NCBI RefSeq assembly: GCF_021568285.1
Contig: NZ_JAKGTQ010000004.1
Coordinates: forward strand, 186,001-250,000
Direction of reading: 5' to 3'
From: Rheinheimera sp. UJ63
GTDB lineage: Bacteria; Pseudomonadota; Gammaproteobacteria; Enterobacterales; Alteromonadaceae
Length of the DNA: 64,000 nt
Numbering within the stretch: position 1 is the stretch's first letter; every line of letters begins with the position of its first letter. The translations under genes were made by a program, and so were the position numbers. The notes under the pieces are model-generated. The model worked only from the letters and a program-made list of their open reading frames with translations, searched no databases and was not told where the DNA came from. This document shows, piece after piece, positions 31,225 through 38,573 of this stretch.

Positions 31225-32676
31225 ATGTTAAACCTCAGATCCCTTTTGGTGTTATTGAGCTGCCTTGCCCTTTACCCATCCACGGCGTTAGCCGAGACAG
31301 GACCCATAAATTTAACTGCAAGCCCGATTGGTATTATTGCCTTAGGACTCTTCTTTTTAGCTTATTTACTCGTTATGGCTGAAGAGAAAATTCAATTACG
31401 CAAATCGAAACCGGTATTAATTGCTGCTGGTGTTATTTGGGCCATGATTGGCTGGCGCTATATGCAAGCTGGCTTGGCTGTTGAATCGGAATCCGCGTTT
31501 CGACATACCTTATTAGAATTTTCAGAGTTAATGCTGTTTTTATTGGTGGCGATGACCTACATCAACGCCCTAGAAGAGCGACGTTTATTCGATGGTTTAC
31601 GCGCTTGGCTTATTCGCTCTGGCTTTAGCTATCGCACCTTATTTTGGATCAGTGGTATTTTAGCCTTTGGTATCTCTTCTTTTGCCAATAACATGACTAC
31701 CGCTATGCTGATGTGTGCCGTGGTAATGAAGGTGGCCGAGGGTGACAAGCGTTTTATCAACTTATCTTGCGTGAATATCGTGGTGGCCTCTAATGCCGGT
31801 GGTGCGTTTATTCCGTTTGGTGACATTACTACGTTGATGGTGTGGCAGGCGGGTATTATTACGTTTAATGAATTCTTTACCTTGTTTATTCCGGCCGTGG
31901 TCAACTTTTTGTTACCTGCGGTCATTATGAGCTTGTTTGTCGAGAAACGCTCGCCTAGCGGCCACTCTGAAGCGGTGGAATTAAAGCGTGGCGCTTTACG
32001 TATTATGTGCTTGTTTCTACTCACCATCGCCACCGCGGTGGCCTTTCACTCATATTTTGGTTTACCACCGGTACTTGGCATGATGACGGGTTTGGGTTAC
32101 TTACAGTTTTTTGGTTTCTTTTTACGAAAAACCTTACCAGGCTCTTTGGCTCGCAAAAAGGCCATGGCGGAAAGAGCCGGCGATATCGAACGGATCCGCT
32201 CGCTGGGTCAAGTCGTACCTTTTGATGTGTTTAGCCGGGTTGCCCGCGCCGAATGGGACACGTTACTCTTCTTCTACGGGGTAGTGGTATGTGTCGGTGG
32301 TTTAGGTTTTATTGGTTACCTCGAGTTATTATCGACGGCACTTTACACTAACTGGGATCCGACATCGGCTAACGTGGTATTAGGCCTGATGTCGGCCGTA
32401 GTGGATAACATTCCGGTGATGTTCGCTGTATTAACGATGAACCCTGAGATGTCGCATGGCCATTGGTTGCTGATTACATTAACGGCGGGGGTAGGCGGTA
32501 GTTTATTGTCTATCGGCTCTGCGGCAGGGGTAGCGTTAATGGGCCAAGCCCGGGGTAATTATACTTTTGTTGGTCACTTAAAGTGGGCGCCGGTCATTTT
32601 ATTGGGCTACGCTGCCAGCGTGATGTGCCATCTGTGGCTTAATGCTGAGTTGTTTACTATTTTCGGTCGGCTTTAA
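31225..32676 (+). CDS. nhaD: Na+/H+ antiporter NhaD
   Basis: Polytopic sodium (possibly lithium) proton antiporter of the ion-transporter superfamily, 483 aa. It has an N-terminal cleavable-looking hydrophobic segment ending ALAE, then about 11-12 membrane segments. NhaD-type conserved stretches are visible: SSFANNMTTAMLMCAVV, NIVVASNAGGAFIPFGDITTLMVWQ, and near the end VDNIPVMFAVL with a Gly/Ser-rich SIGSAAGVALMGQARG. NhaD is typical of halophilic and alkaliphilic bacteria. It is followed by a strong terminator, so it forms its own unit or the end of the SulP group. Confidence 0.93.
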   Translation: MLNLRSLLVLLSCLALYPSTALAETGPINLTASPIGIIALGLFFLAYLLVMAEEKIQLRKSKPVLIAAGVIWAMIGWRYMQAGLAVESESAFRHTLLEFSELMLFLLVAMTYINALEERRLFDGLRAWLIRSGFSYRTLFWISGILAFGISSFANNMTTAMLMCAVVMKVAEGDKRFINLSCVNIVVASNAGGAFIPFGDITTLMVWQAGIITFNEFFTLFIPAVVNFLLPAVIMSLFVEKRSPSGHSEAVELKRGALRIMCLFLLTIATAVAFHSYFGLPPVLGMMTGLGYLQFFGFFLRKTLPGSLARKKAMAERAGDIERIRSLGQVVPFDVFSRVARAEWDTLLFFYGVVVCVGGLGFIGYLELLSTALYTNWDPTSANVVLGLMSAVVDNIPVMFAVLTMNPEMSHGHWLLITLTAGVGGSLLSIGSAAGVALMGQARGNYTFVGHLKWAPVILLGYAASVMCHLWLNAELFTIFGRL

Positions 32677-32682
32677 TGTTTG

Positions 32683-32718
32683 CCGCCTCGCCTGATGTCT
32701 CGGGCGAGGCGGTTTTTT
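32683..32718 (+). terminator. Intrinsic terminator after nhaD
   Basis: Perfect 10-bp stem CCGCCTCGCC/GGCGAGGCGG with a 10-nt loop, then six T residues. Confidence 0.9.
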
Positions 32719-32732
32719 ATAGCGAGTGAGTT

Positions 32733-33083
32733 ATGTCAAAAAAAGTTTATTGTGTGGCACAGTTTCTGCCAAAAGCGGGTAAAGAAGCGGCTTTATTTAA
32801 GGTATTACAAAGCCTTGAGCCAAACACGCTGCGTGAGGATGGTTGCTTGCAATACATTGTGACACGTCAAGTAGCCAGCCCCTTTGCCGAAGGTAAAAGC
32901 TTCCCTATTGCCTTTAATGAAATTTGGGCGGATATGGCCAGTTTTGAAGCGCATTGTCAGCGTGCCGAAATCAAACATTTCTTTGAAACCTACTGTGTTG
33001 CGGCTGATGGGTTAGCCGCAGATTGGAATGTCTGTATTTATACCGATGAACCTGCTGAGTATGACGCACCCCAACTTGGCTGA
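32733..33083 (+). CDS. Putative antibiotic-biosynthesis monooxygenase (ABM) family protein
   Basis: A 116-aa single ABM/dimeric ferredoxin-like domain protein. The pattern KVYCVAQFLPKAGKEAALFKVLQSLEP, a central beta strand and FNEIWADMASFEAHCQRAEIKHF (the W-x-s-x-e-a-f-x-x-H helix) fit quinol-monooxygenase-like proteins of the YgiN type. The substrate is unknown. It starts 15 bp after the nhaD terminator and overlaps the next gene. Confidence 0.8.
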   Translation: MSKKVYCVAQFLPKAGKEAALFKVLQSLEPNTLREDGCLQYIVTRQVASPFAEGKSFPIAFNEIWADMASFEAHCQRAEIKHFFETYCVAADGLAADWNVCIYTDEPAEYDAPQLG

Positions 33084-33471
33084 AGCCGCGCTTGCTGAGT
33101 CAGTTTCAAGCTTAGCACTGTTTTATGATGAGGGCTGTCCGGCGTGTCGGTTTTACAGTCGACGTGTGCAGTTACAAGCCTCTTTGGGGCAATTGCAGCT
33201 CATCGATGTAAGGGCTGAACCCCACTATGCACGGTTGTTAGCTGGCGCAGGGTATCAGATTGAGCAGGGGATGGTGCTGCGCGTTGCTGACAGTTGGTAT
33301 GGCGGTGCGGATGCCTTGCAGATGCTAGCGTTACTCAGTAGCCGTAGTAATGTTTTTAATCGATTTAACTTTTGGTTGTTTAAATCGCCGCGTCGCGCCA
33401 AAGTGTGGTACCCCGTGCTACGCAGGGCCCGTAACAGCTTGCTTTGGCTGTTACGGTTGCCAAAAATTTAG
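33061..33471 (+). CDS. DCC-type thiol-disulfide oxidoreductase-like protein (DUF393)
   Basis: About 136 aa. The N-terminus carries the family signature LFYDEGCPACRFYSRRV with a thioredoxin-like CxxC, followed by IDVRAEP and a later region (VLRVADSWYGGADAL) typical of DUF393. C-terminal residues are basic and hydrophobic. The ATG at 33061, inside the preceding gene, is chosen; an in-frame ATG at 33028 is possible but lies deeper in that gene. The redox partner is unknown. It is convergent with the MTHFR-like gene, overlapping by 4 bp. Confidence 0.8.
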   Translation: MTHPNLAEAALAESVSSLALFYDEGCPACRFYSRRVQLQASLGQLQLIDVRAEPHYARLLAGAGYQIEQGMVLRVADSWYGGADALQMLALLSSRSNVFNRFNFWLFKSPRRAKVWYPVLRRARNSLLWLLRLPKI

Positions 33472-34424
33472 GCCACTTGCTTCTCTGCTAAATGTAACTC
33501 CATCATCGCTTTCAACAACCGGAATAAACGAATAGCGGCGTCAATTTCTTCGCGCCGGTTTGTTAAACTTTCAACATTCAAACCCAAGGGTAAGTCTAAG
33601 GCGGCACAATGTTGCAAAATTTGCTGCAAGTTATCTCGGCAAATTTTAATCGATTCATTCAACGGATTGGCCGCATCTAAAATACGATACTTACTGCCCT
33701 CAGGCACAGAAATACCCAGCCACTGCATAAATGTTAAAGTTTGCTCACCGCCACAGGGGGTAAAGGTCAAAATAATGCGTTTGGGGCTGATACCTTGTTG
33801 CTTACAGCTTCTGGCATAGCTGGTAAGTAAATCAATAGTGGCTTGCGCGTTATACACCGCTTGCGAAATAAAGAACTGACAACCTTGTGCCGATTTCTCA
33901 ATTAGTCGCAAATGTTCGTTGCCTTTTTTAGCATGGCGCTCTGCAATGGCCACACCGCCTAAATGAAACTGAGCATCGTGTGCGGCTAACTGCTGATAAG
34001 CTTCTGGCAAGCTGAGTTTGATATCACCATTAGAGGAGGGGCTACCCACTAACACAAGATTACGTAAAGCATATTGCTGCTCTGTTTCGGTTAGCCAGGT
34101 ATTAAATTCCGCAGCATCACGCTGGGCTACACTCTTATAAGTGATCACATCTTGTTGTGCGAGTTCACGTAACAATACGCTGTAATCACGGGGATCTAAG
34201 GTACTGTGAAAAGGAAAAGGCCGCTCTGCAGCTACGCGGCTGCTTTCATCTTGAATATCATAAACAATTAACCCGTCGTACTCGATTTCGTTTAAACGGG
34301 CCAACAGCTTTTTAGCGATACGTGTGGTTTTTTCGATATCCGTGCCGGCTTTTGGCGGTGTGGTGCCAATCAAATAGACACCCTGTGCCGGATCAGTGAT
34401 TTTTTGCTGTAAGGATAATGCCAT
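33468..34424 (-). CDS. Methylenetetrahydrofolate reductase-like protein
   Basis: A 318-aa protein with an MTHFR-type flavin barrel but divergent from canonical MetF. The core segment HLGGVAIAERHAKKGNEHLRLIEKSAQGCQFFISQAVYNAQATIDLL matches the folate/FAD region consensus; N-terminal DGLIVYDIQDE resembles the substrate strand. The ATG at 34424 is chosen because it leaves the promoter and a MetJ-like operator upstream; a start 13 codons earlier would place those inside the gene. The operator points to a methionine or one-carbon role, but the exact reaction is uncertain. Confidence 0.75.
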   Translation of the reverse strand: MALSLQQKITDPAQGVYLIGTTPPKAGTDIEKTTRIAKKLLARLNEIEYDGLIVYDIQDESSRVAAERPFPFHSTLDPRDYSVLLRELAQQDVITYKSVAQRDAAEFNTWLTETEQQYALRNLVLVGSPSSNGDIKLSLPEAYQQLAAHDAQFHLGGVAIAERHAKKGNEHLRLIEKSAQGCQFFISQAVYNAQATIDLLTSYARSCKQQGISPKRIILTFTPCGGEQTLTFMQWLGISVPEGSKYRILDAANPLNESIKICRDNLQQILQHCAALDLPLGLNVESLTNRREEIDAAIRLFRLLKAMMELHLAEKQVA

Positions 34425-34454
34425 GATACTTATACCCCAAATTGCGATTCCGGT

Positions 34455-34485
34455 AGTATACACCTATCTGGACGTCTGGCCATCT
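34455..34485 (-). promoter_or_regulatory. MetJ-box-like operator and -10 box
   Basis: On the minus strand three consecutive 8-mers read AGATGGCC, AGACGTCC and AGATAGGT (34485-34462). The central one matches the MetJ consensus AGACGTCT at 7 of 8 positions; the flanking ones match at 4-5. Immediately downstream is TATACT (34460-34455), a good -10 element about 31 bp before the MTHFR-like start, so bound repressor would cover the -35 region. MetJ itself is not in the window. Confidence 0.55.
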
Positions 34486-34532
34486 AAATTTTTGGTTTTT
34501 TAATCTGTTAATCCCATCACACTGCGAAGGTT

Positions 34533-35034
34533 TGTATTTACGTTTTGTATCTGACAGCGAAGCTTGCAGCTTGCAAAACGTTAAACGTTGCGTAAAGCTT
34601 CGGCTGGAGCACGCTGTAAATACCTCCTTGTACGCTCCTCTTTTTCATCCCTGAAAAAGACGTCTTAAGCCAACGTTTACTTCGCTATTAACTCGTCCAG
34701 CATCAATCCGAAGTGTTTGTGCTTTTAATCCCATTACGTTGCAAGCCGGGCAACCTGGCGCGGCCAAGGTTTTAAGACGAGGGGTGTTTGAGCGAGGCAC
34801 GGTAGTGCCGAACGAGTTACCTCGTCGCCTTGGTCGGGTTAGGTTGAGCCGGGCTTTCGCCGCAACGTAGGGTCGCATTTTCTTTGGATACTTTCTTTTG
34901 GCGACGCAAAAGAAAGTATCTCGCCGCAAGGTGAAATACTGACTAGCCTATGGCTTAGTTATTGAAATTGTTAAATTAAAAGTTAGAAACTGAGTGTTAA
35001 GCTGATTTGCTCGGTATCTGACCCCGAAGCTATG
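34533..35034. repeat. Tandem repeat unit A, about 500 bp, non-coding
   Basis: First copy of a directly repeated unit, running from GTATTTACGTTTTG to ACCCCGAAGCTATGT. It is roughly 97% identical to unit B by eye, with about a dozen substitutions and a 2-bp length difference. It contains nested inverted repeats: GTATTTAC/GTAAATAC, CGTTTTG/CAAAACG, CTTTTTCA/TGAAAAAG, the palindrome AAGACGTCTT and a 14-bp stem GATACTTTCTTTTG/CAAAAGAAAGTATC (34885-34920 region). A minus-strand frame of 94 codons exists but is not conserved in unit B. Confidence 0.85.
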
Positions 35035-35535
35035 TATTTACGTTTTGTATCTGACAGCGAAGCTTGAAGCTTGCAAAACGTTAAACGCTGCGTAAAGCTT
35101 CGGCTGGAGCACGCTGTAAATACCTCCTTGTACGCTCCTCTTTTTCATCCCTGAAAAAGACGTCTTAAGCCAAAGTTTACTTCGCTGTTAACTCGTCAAG
35201 CATCAATCCGAAGTGTTTGTGCTTTTAATCCCATTACGTTGCAAGCCGGGCAACCTGGCGCGGCCAAGGTTTTAAGACGAGGGGTGTTTGAGCGAGGCAC
35301 GGTAGTGCCGAACGAGTTACCTCGTCGCCTTGGTCGGGTTAGGTTGAGTCGGGCTTTCGCCGCAACGTAGGGTCGCATTTTCTTTGGATACTTTCTTTTG
35401 GCGACGCAAAAGAAAGTATCTCGCCGCAAGGTGAAATACTGACTAGCAGTTAAGGCTTAGTTATTGAAATTGTTAAATTAACAGTCAGAAACTGAGTATT
35501 CAGCTGATTTGCTCGGAATCTGACCCCGAAGCTAT
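35033..35535. repeat. Tandem repeat unit B, about 500 bp, overlapping the bufC 3' end
   Basis: Second copy of the unit, joined head to tail to unit A. The reading frame seen in unit A is cut to 77 codons by one base change (GGA to TGA on the minus strand), which argues against a real protein. The last 36 bp or so of this unit supply the C-terminal codons and stop of the neighbouring DUF2063 gene. No transposase, terminal inverted repeat or target duplication is evident. Confidence 0.85.
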
Positions 35536-36282
35536 GTCTGGAGCACGCACAATAGCCCCTGCGGTAGCCCATTGCTGCAATAACGGCAAAGCCGCTGCCG
35601 TTAATTGCGCTGGGCTAAGTTGCGGCAGCATTGGAGCAAGCTGCTGAATATGCTCGGATAGGGGCTGACCGGGTTGTTGTTGGATATTATTTAATAGCAA
35701 TAAGGTAGCCTGATTTAAACTGACAAAAATCACCTCATCAGCCAAATCGCGATAGATCAAAAAACACTGTAGCTCACCTGGCGTGCTCGGTTGAAAGTCT
35801 TTACTAATTTGCTGTACCGGAAATTGGTAGGCGCTCAGTAGTGCCAGTTCTGACAAGGCCAATGCTGCCGTGCTGACGTCATCTGCAGCAAGTGGTTCAA
35901 CCGCTTGGGTGGCTTTGACGGTGCCGACATAGAGTTCTGCCCATTCATAATGCGCCAGTTCAGCCAGAAAAGGCGGATCCTCGGCGGTCAATGTGTATTG
36001 TTGTAAAAAACTGACAAATTGCTCGGCGATATGCAAAAAATAAGGTGAATGACAGGCATAGTCACGAAAAAATGCGGTTTGTAACGCCAGCCAGGCTTTA
36101 GCTGGGTACAGGCTGTGTAATACCGGGAAGGCATTATCAATAAAGCCGCGCACATTATTAAAAAACAATTCTTGGTAAACCTGCAAGCGCTCAGGCGCTA
36201 AGGTTGCTACGGCACTAGGAGGTTTATCAGGATTGCGGATAGCCTTGGCAAAATCTCGTTGCATTTGAGCTAACTGGCTCAT
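35500..36282 (-). CDS. bufC: DUF2063 partner of MNIO enzyme (BufC/HvfC family)
   Basis: A 260-aa protein with the N-terminal DUF2063 helical domain: MSQLAQMQRDFAKAIRNP, then LQVYQELFFNNVRGFIDNAFPVLHSL and FFRDYACHSPYFLHIAEQF. A C-terminal domain rich in Leu/Gln follows. In bufferin systems this protein assists the DUF692 enzyme in binding and modifying the precursor, in the cytosol. The ATG overlaps the bufB stop (ATGA), so it is translationally coupled; the frame is open upstream but no earlier start is needed. Odd feature: its last dozen residues (DIASGSDSEQIS) and stop are encoded by repeat unit B. Confidence 0.88.
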   Translation of the reverse strand: MSQLAQMQRDFAKAIRNPDKPPSAVATLAPERLQVYQELFFNNVRGFIDNAFPVLHSLYPAKAWLALQTAFFRDYACHSPYFLHIAEQFVSFLQQYTLTAEDPPFLAELAHYEWAELYVGTVKATQAVEPLAADDVSTAALALSELALLSAYQFPVQQISKDFQPSTPGELQCFLIYRDLADEVIFVSLNQATLLLLNNIQQQPGQPLSEHIQQLAPMLPQLSPAQLTAAALPLLQQWATAGAIVRAPDIASGSDSEQIS

Positions 36283-37124
36283 GAGGCTTGCCGCTCTAAT
36301 TGACGTTGTGCGTGTTGCAACTGCTTGATATAACGAAGCTCCTGACAAAGCTGCGGCATGGCCGGTACGTTAAAATCACGTTCATATAAAGTGGGTTTTA
36401 CACCATGGTGTTGATAAGCCGCTTGCAGCAGTTGCCATACTGGATCGGGCACATCGGCGCCATGGGTATCAATTAATAGGTTTGCTGTTTGCTGGTAGTG
36501 CCCGGCAACATGATAGTAGGCAATGCGCTCGGTTGGCATCGCTTGTAAAAAGGTGTTGGCGTCATAACCATGATTAACCGCATTAACGTAGATGTTATTC
36601 ACATCCAGTAACAGCTGACAGTCGGCTTCTTCTAATACCGCCTGTAAAAACTGTTGCTCGCTTAATTGCTGATCGGGTGCAACATAGTAGGAGACGTTCT
36701 CTAAGATCAGCGGGCGCTCTAAAATATCTTGCACCTGCTGGATGCGGCCAGAGACATAATGGATGGCTTCTTCAGTAAAAGGGATTGGCATTAAATCGTA
36801 CAGATGGCCATTGGCAGAGCAATAACTCAAGTGCTCGCTATACTGCAAAATCTGATGTTCATCCAAAAACTGTTTTACCTGTTTAACAAAGGCCACATCT
36901 AAGGGATCGGGGCTGGCAATCGATAGCGATAAGCCATGACAAAAAAACGGATACTGTTCGGTTAAGCGCCGAAAATCGCGCTGCAGTTTGCCACCGTAAG
37001 GTAACCAGTTTTCTGGCGCCACTTCAAAGAAATCAATGTCTGCCGGTTTTTGCTGAAGCAATTCCGGCAGCATTTCACGGCGCAGGCCAAGGCCCGCGCT
37101 GTGCTTGTCGAGTGACAAGGGCAT
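36279..37124 (-). CDS. bufB: DUF692 MNIO enzyme (BufB/HvfB family)
   Basis: Multinuclear non-heme iron oxidative enzyme with a TIM-barrel fold, about 281 aa. Metal-ligand-type motifs are visible: FFEVAPENW, FCHGLSLSIASPDPLD, YSEHLSYC, PLILENVSYY, LLLDVNNIYVNAVNHGYD, YYHVAGH and LIDTHGADVPDPVW, all typical of DUF692. Characterised members oxidise cysteines of bufferin-like precursors to thiooxazole or related groups. The adjacent precursor with EGKCG motifs makes that the likely role. The ATG at 37124, 8 bp after the precursor stop, is preferred; an in-frame GTG at 37160 would overlap the precursor. No strong ribosome-binding site, so coupling to the precursor is likely. Confidence 0.92.
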   Translation of the reverse strand: MPLSLDKHSAGLGLRREMLPELLQQKPADIDFFEVAPENWLPYGGKLQRDFRRLTEQYPFFCHGLSLSIASPDPLDVAFVKQVKQFLDEHQILQYSEHLSYCSANGHLYDLMPIPFTEEAIHYVSGRIQQVQDILERPLILENVSYYVAPDQQLSEQQFLQAVLEEADCQLLLDVNNIYVNAVNHGYDANTFLQAMPTERIAYYHVAGHYQQTANLLIDTHGADVPDPVWQLLQAAYQHHGVKPTLYERDFNVPAMPQLCQELRYIKQLQHAQRQLERQAS

Positions 37125-37131
37125 GAGTGAC

Positions 37132-37686
37132 TTAGATAGAGCCACACTTACCTTCGCCACATTTCATTTCTTTGGCTTTATCACTGGCTTTTTTCTTGGC
37201 ATCCATGGCTTTGTCAGCACCCGCCGCTTTCGCTGAGTCGGCTTTATCATGGGCGTGTGCTTTCATCTCTGCGCCACACTTGCCTTCACCACACTTCATT
37301 TCTTTGGCTTTGTCGGCCGCGGCTTTTTTCATGTCGGCACCACATTTGCCTTCACCACATTTCATTTCTTTGGCTTTATCGGCAGCGGCTTTTTTCATGT
37401 CTTCGCCACATTTACCTTCGCCACACTTCATTTCTTTGGCTTTATCGGCAGCGGCTTTTTTCATGTCTTCGCCACACTTGCCTTCTCCGCACTTCATTTC
37501 TTGCGCTTTATCTTTCACTTTAACCTTTACGCCTGTGCCGGTTTCGGTGTGATTGTGCAGTTGATAGGCCATGGTCAGTTGTTGTGCTTGAAACGGGTTA
37601 TTGTTCGTTTCGGCATTTACAGTAGCTGAACCCAGTGCTAAAGCACCTAGGGCTAGGGTAAGTTGTGTTTTGGTTAAGCTGTTCAT
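37132..37686 (-). CDS. bufA: Bufferin-like RiPP precursor with five CGEGKC motifs
   Basis: Secreted 184-aa precursor. A Sec signal peptide (about 1-25, ending VNA) is followed by a short linker and a Lys/Ala/Glu-rich helical-looking region. It contains exactly ten cysteines, all in five copies of MKCGEGKCG: Cys66/71, 88/93, 110/115, 132/137 and 176/181. The first four motifs are spaced 22 residues apart; the fifth is 44 residues on, so one unit lacks its cysteines. EGKCG is the motif modified in bufferin/HvfA-type peptides, and the DUF692 and DUF2063 genes follow directly. Expected to be modified in the cytosol and exported to bind metal, probably copper; metal choice is inference. No second, DUF2282-type precursor is seen. 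Confidence 0.92.
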   Translation of the reverse strand: MNSLTKTQLTLALGALALGSATVNAETNNNPFQAQQLTMAYQLHNHTETGTGVKVKVKDKAQEMKCGEGKCGEDMKKAAADKAKEMKCGEGKCGEDMKKAAADKAKEMKCGEGKCGADMKKAAADKAKEMKCGEGKCGAEMKAHAHDKADSAKAAGADKAMDAKKKASDKAKEMKCGEGKCGSI

Positions 37687-37771
37687 GTGAGATCCTTGTT
37701 GTTTGTTACATCAGCGCCCGTTGCGGCACTTTTTATCGCCACTCTGTTTTGTCTTAGCCTAAACAGAAGCG

Positions 37772-37832
37772 GGTTATCTGTAAAGTATAGCTTGTTCGTG
37801 TCTGAATGGCTTTGCTGCGACACGATTCAAAC
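37772..37832 (-). promoter_or_regulatory. Possible bufA promoter region with inverted repeat
   Basis: In the 149-bp gap before the precursor gene, the minus strand has an inverted repeat CGTGTC/GACACG (16-nt loop), followed 10 bases later by TATACT, a good -10 hexamer. The -35 is not convincing. bufA may therefore have its own promoter besides read-through from the upstream trx-ccdA genes; the inverted repeat could be an operator or a weak hairpin. Confidence 0.35.
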
Positions 37833-37835
37833 CGC

Positions 37836-38558
37836 TTAATAGGTGGTAATTAAATTTAACCAGGTGTCAGGCAGGTTATCCGTAGCCCAAATCAGTATCA
37901 TTTGATCGGCTCCCGTTAAGATCAGTAGACCCACCAACAATAAACTGTAGCCAAGAACTTGCCGTGCTTTTTCTCCACCAGCGGCGATTTTGGGTAAAAA
38001 ACGTCGAGCGGAACCGGCAAACAGATAAGCGATAGCAATGAGCGGCAGTGCGGCGCCAATACCAAACACCAGCATTTGCACGCCCGCGTTGACTAAACTA
38101 CCGGAGTTACCGGCGAGGCCCAATGCCGCACCGAGAATAGGGCCTGCGCATGGACTCCAAATGGCGCCCAGCATTAAACCTAACCAAAAGGCACCACCGG
38201 GTTTTTGTTCCAAGGTTGTAGCCAGTTGGTCCGCTTTAGCGGCCAAGGGCGCAAAAAAGCCGCTGCTGCCTTGCTTGAACCAAGGCAACACTAAGGCTAA
38301 ACCAAATAATACCAATAAACTGGCAAACAATGGCCGGGTAACACTATCACTTAGCCCAAGCACACTGCCAAGACCATGCAGCAGCATGCCCATCAAAGCA
38401 AAACCAATGGCCAAACCCATACCCGTAAATACGGGAGCCAATTTATGTTTTGCTAAGCCAGAACTGGCCATTACGGGCAGCACCGGCAAAATGCACGGTG
38501 ATAACGTAATTAACATACCCGCCAGTAATAGCAGTGGTAACAGGCTAAAATCAATCAT
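37836..38558 (-). CDS. CcdA/DsbD-type thiol transporter-like membrane protein
   Basis: A 240-aa protein with six hydrophobic segments. It carries the paired cysteines that define the CcdA/DsbD-beta family: SPCILP (Cys22) in the first membrane segment and SPCAGP (Cys137) in the fourth. Such proteins move reducing equivalents from cytosolic thioredoxin to periplasmic thioredoxin-like partners. The partner here is probably the exported CPVC protein encoded 15 bp upstream. There are no DsbD alpha or gamma domains, so it is not full-length DsbD. Position immediately before the cysteine-rich precursor suggests redox service for that peptide or for metal handling. Confidence 0.88.
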   Translation of the reverse strand: MIDFSLLPLLLLAGMLITLSPCILPVLPVMASSGLAKHKLAPVFTGMGLAIGFALMGMLLHGLGSVLGLSDSVTRPLFASLLVLFGLALVLPWFKQGSSGFFAPLAAKADQLATTLEQKPGGAFWLGLMLGAIWSPCAGPILGAALGLAGNSGSLVNAGVQMLVFGIGAALPLIAIAYLFAGSARRFLPKIAAGGEKARQVLGYSLLLVGLLILTGADQMILIWATDNLPDTWLNLITTY

Positions 38559-38573
38559 TAACCGACTCCCGTG

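Noticed and set aside
34645-34929. 94-aa minus-strand ORF in repeat unit A (and 77-aa form in unit B)
   Set aside because: One base change makes a stop in the second copy, there is no ribosome-binding site of note, and the sequence is dominated by inverted repeats; treated as part of a non-coding repeat.
34533-35535. Insertion sequence
   Set aside because: No transposase frame, terminal inverted repeats or target duplication found in or around the units.
37150-37510. Short regular DNA repeats suggesting a CRISPR array
   Set aside because: The 66-bp period is coding (22 residues) with synonymous differences and no unique spacers.
37172-37629. Three plus-strand ORFs of 88-126 aa opposite the precursor gene
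   Set aside because: They are antisense shadows created by the 66-bp repeats of the precursor; the minus strand has the signal peptide, family motif and operon context.
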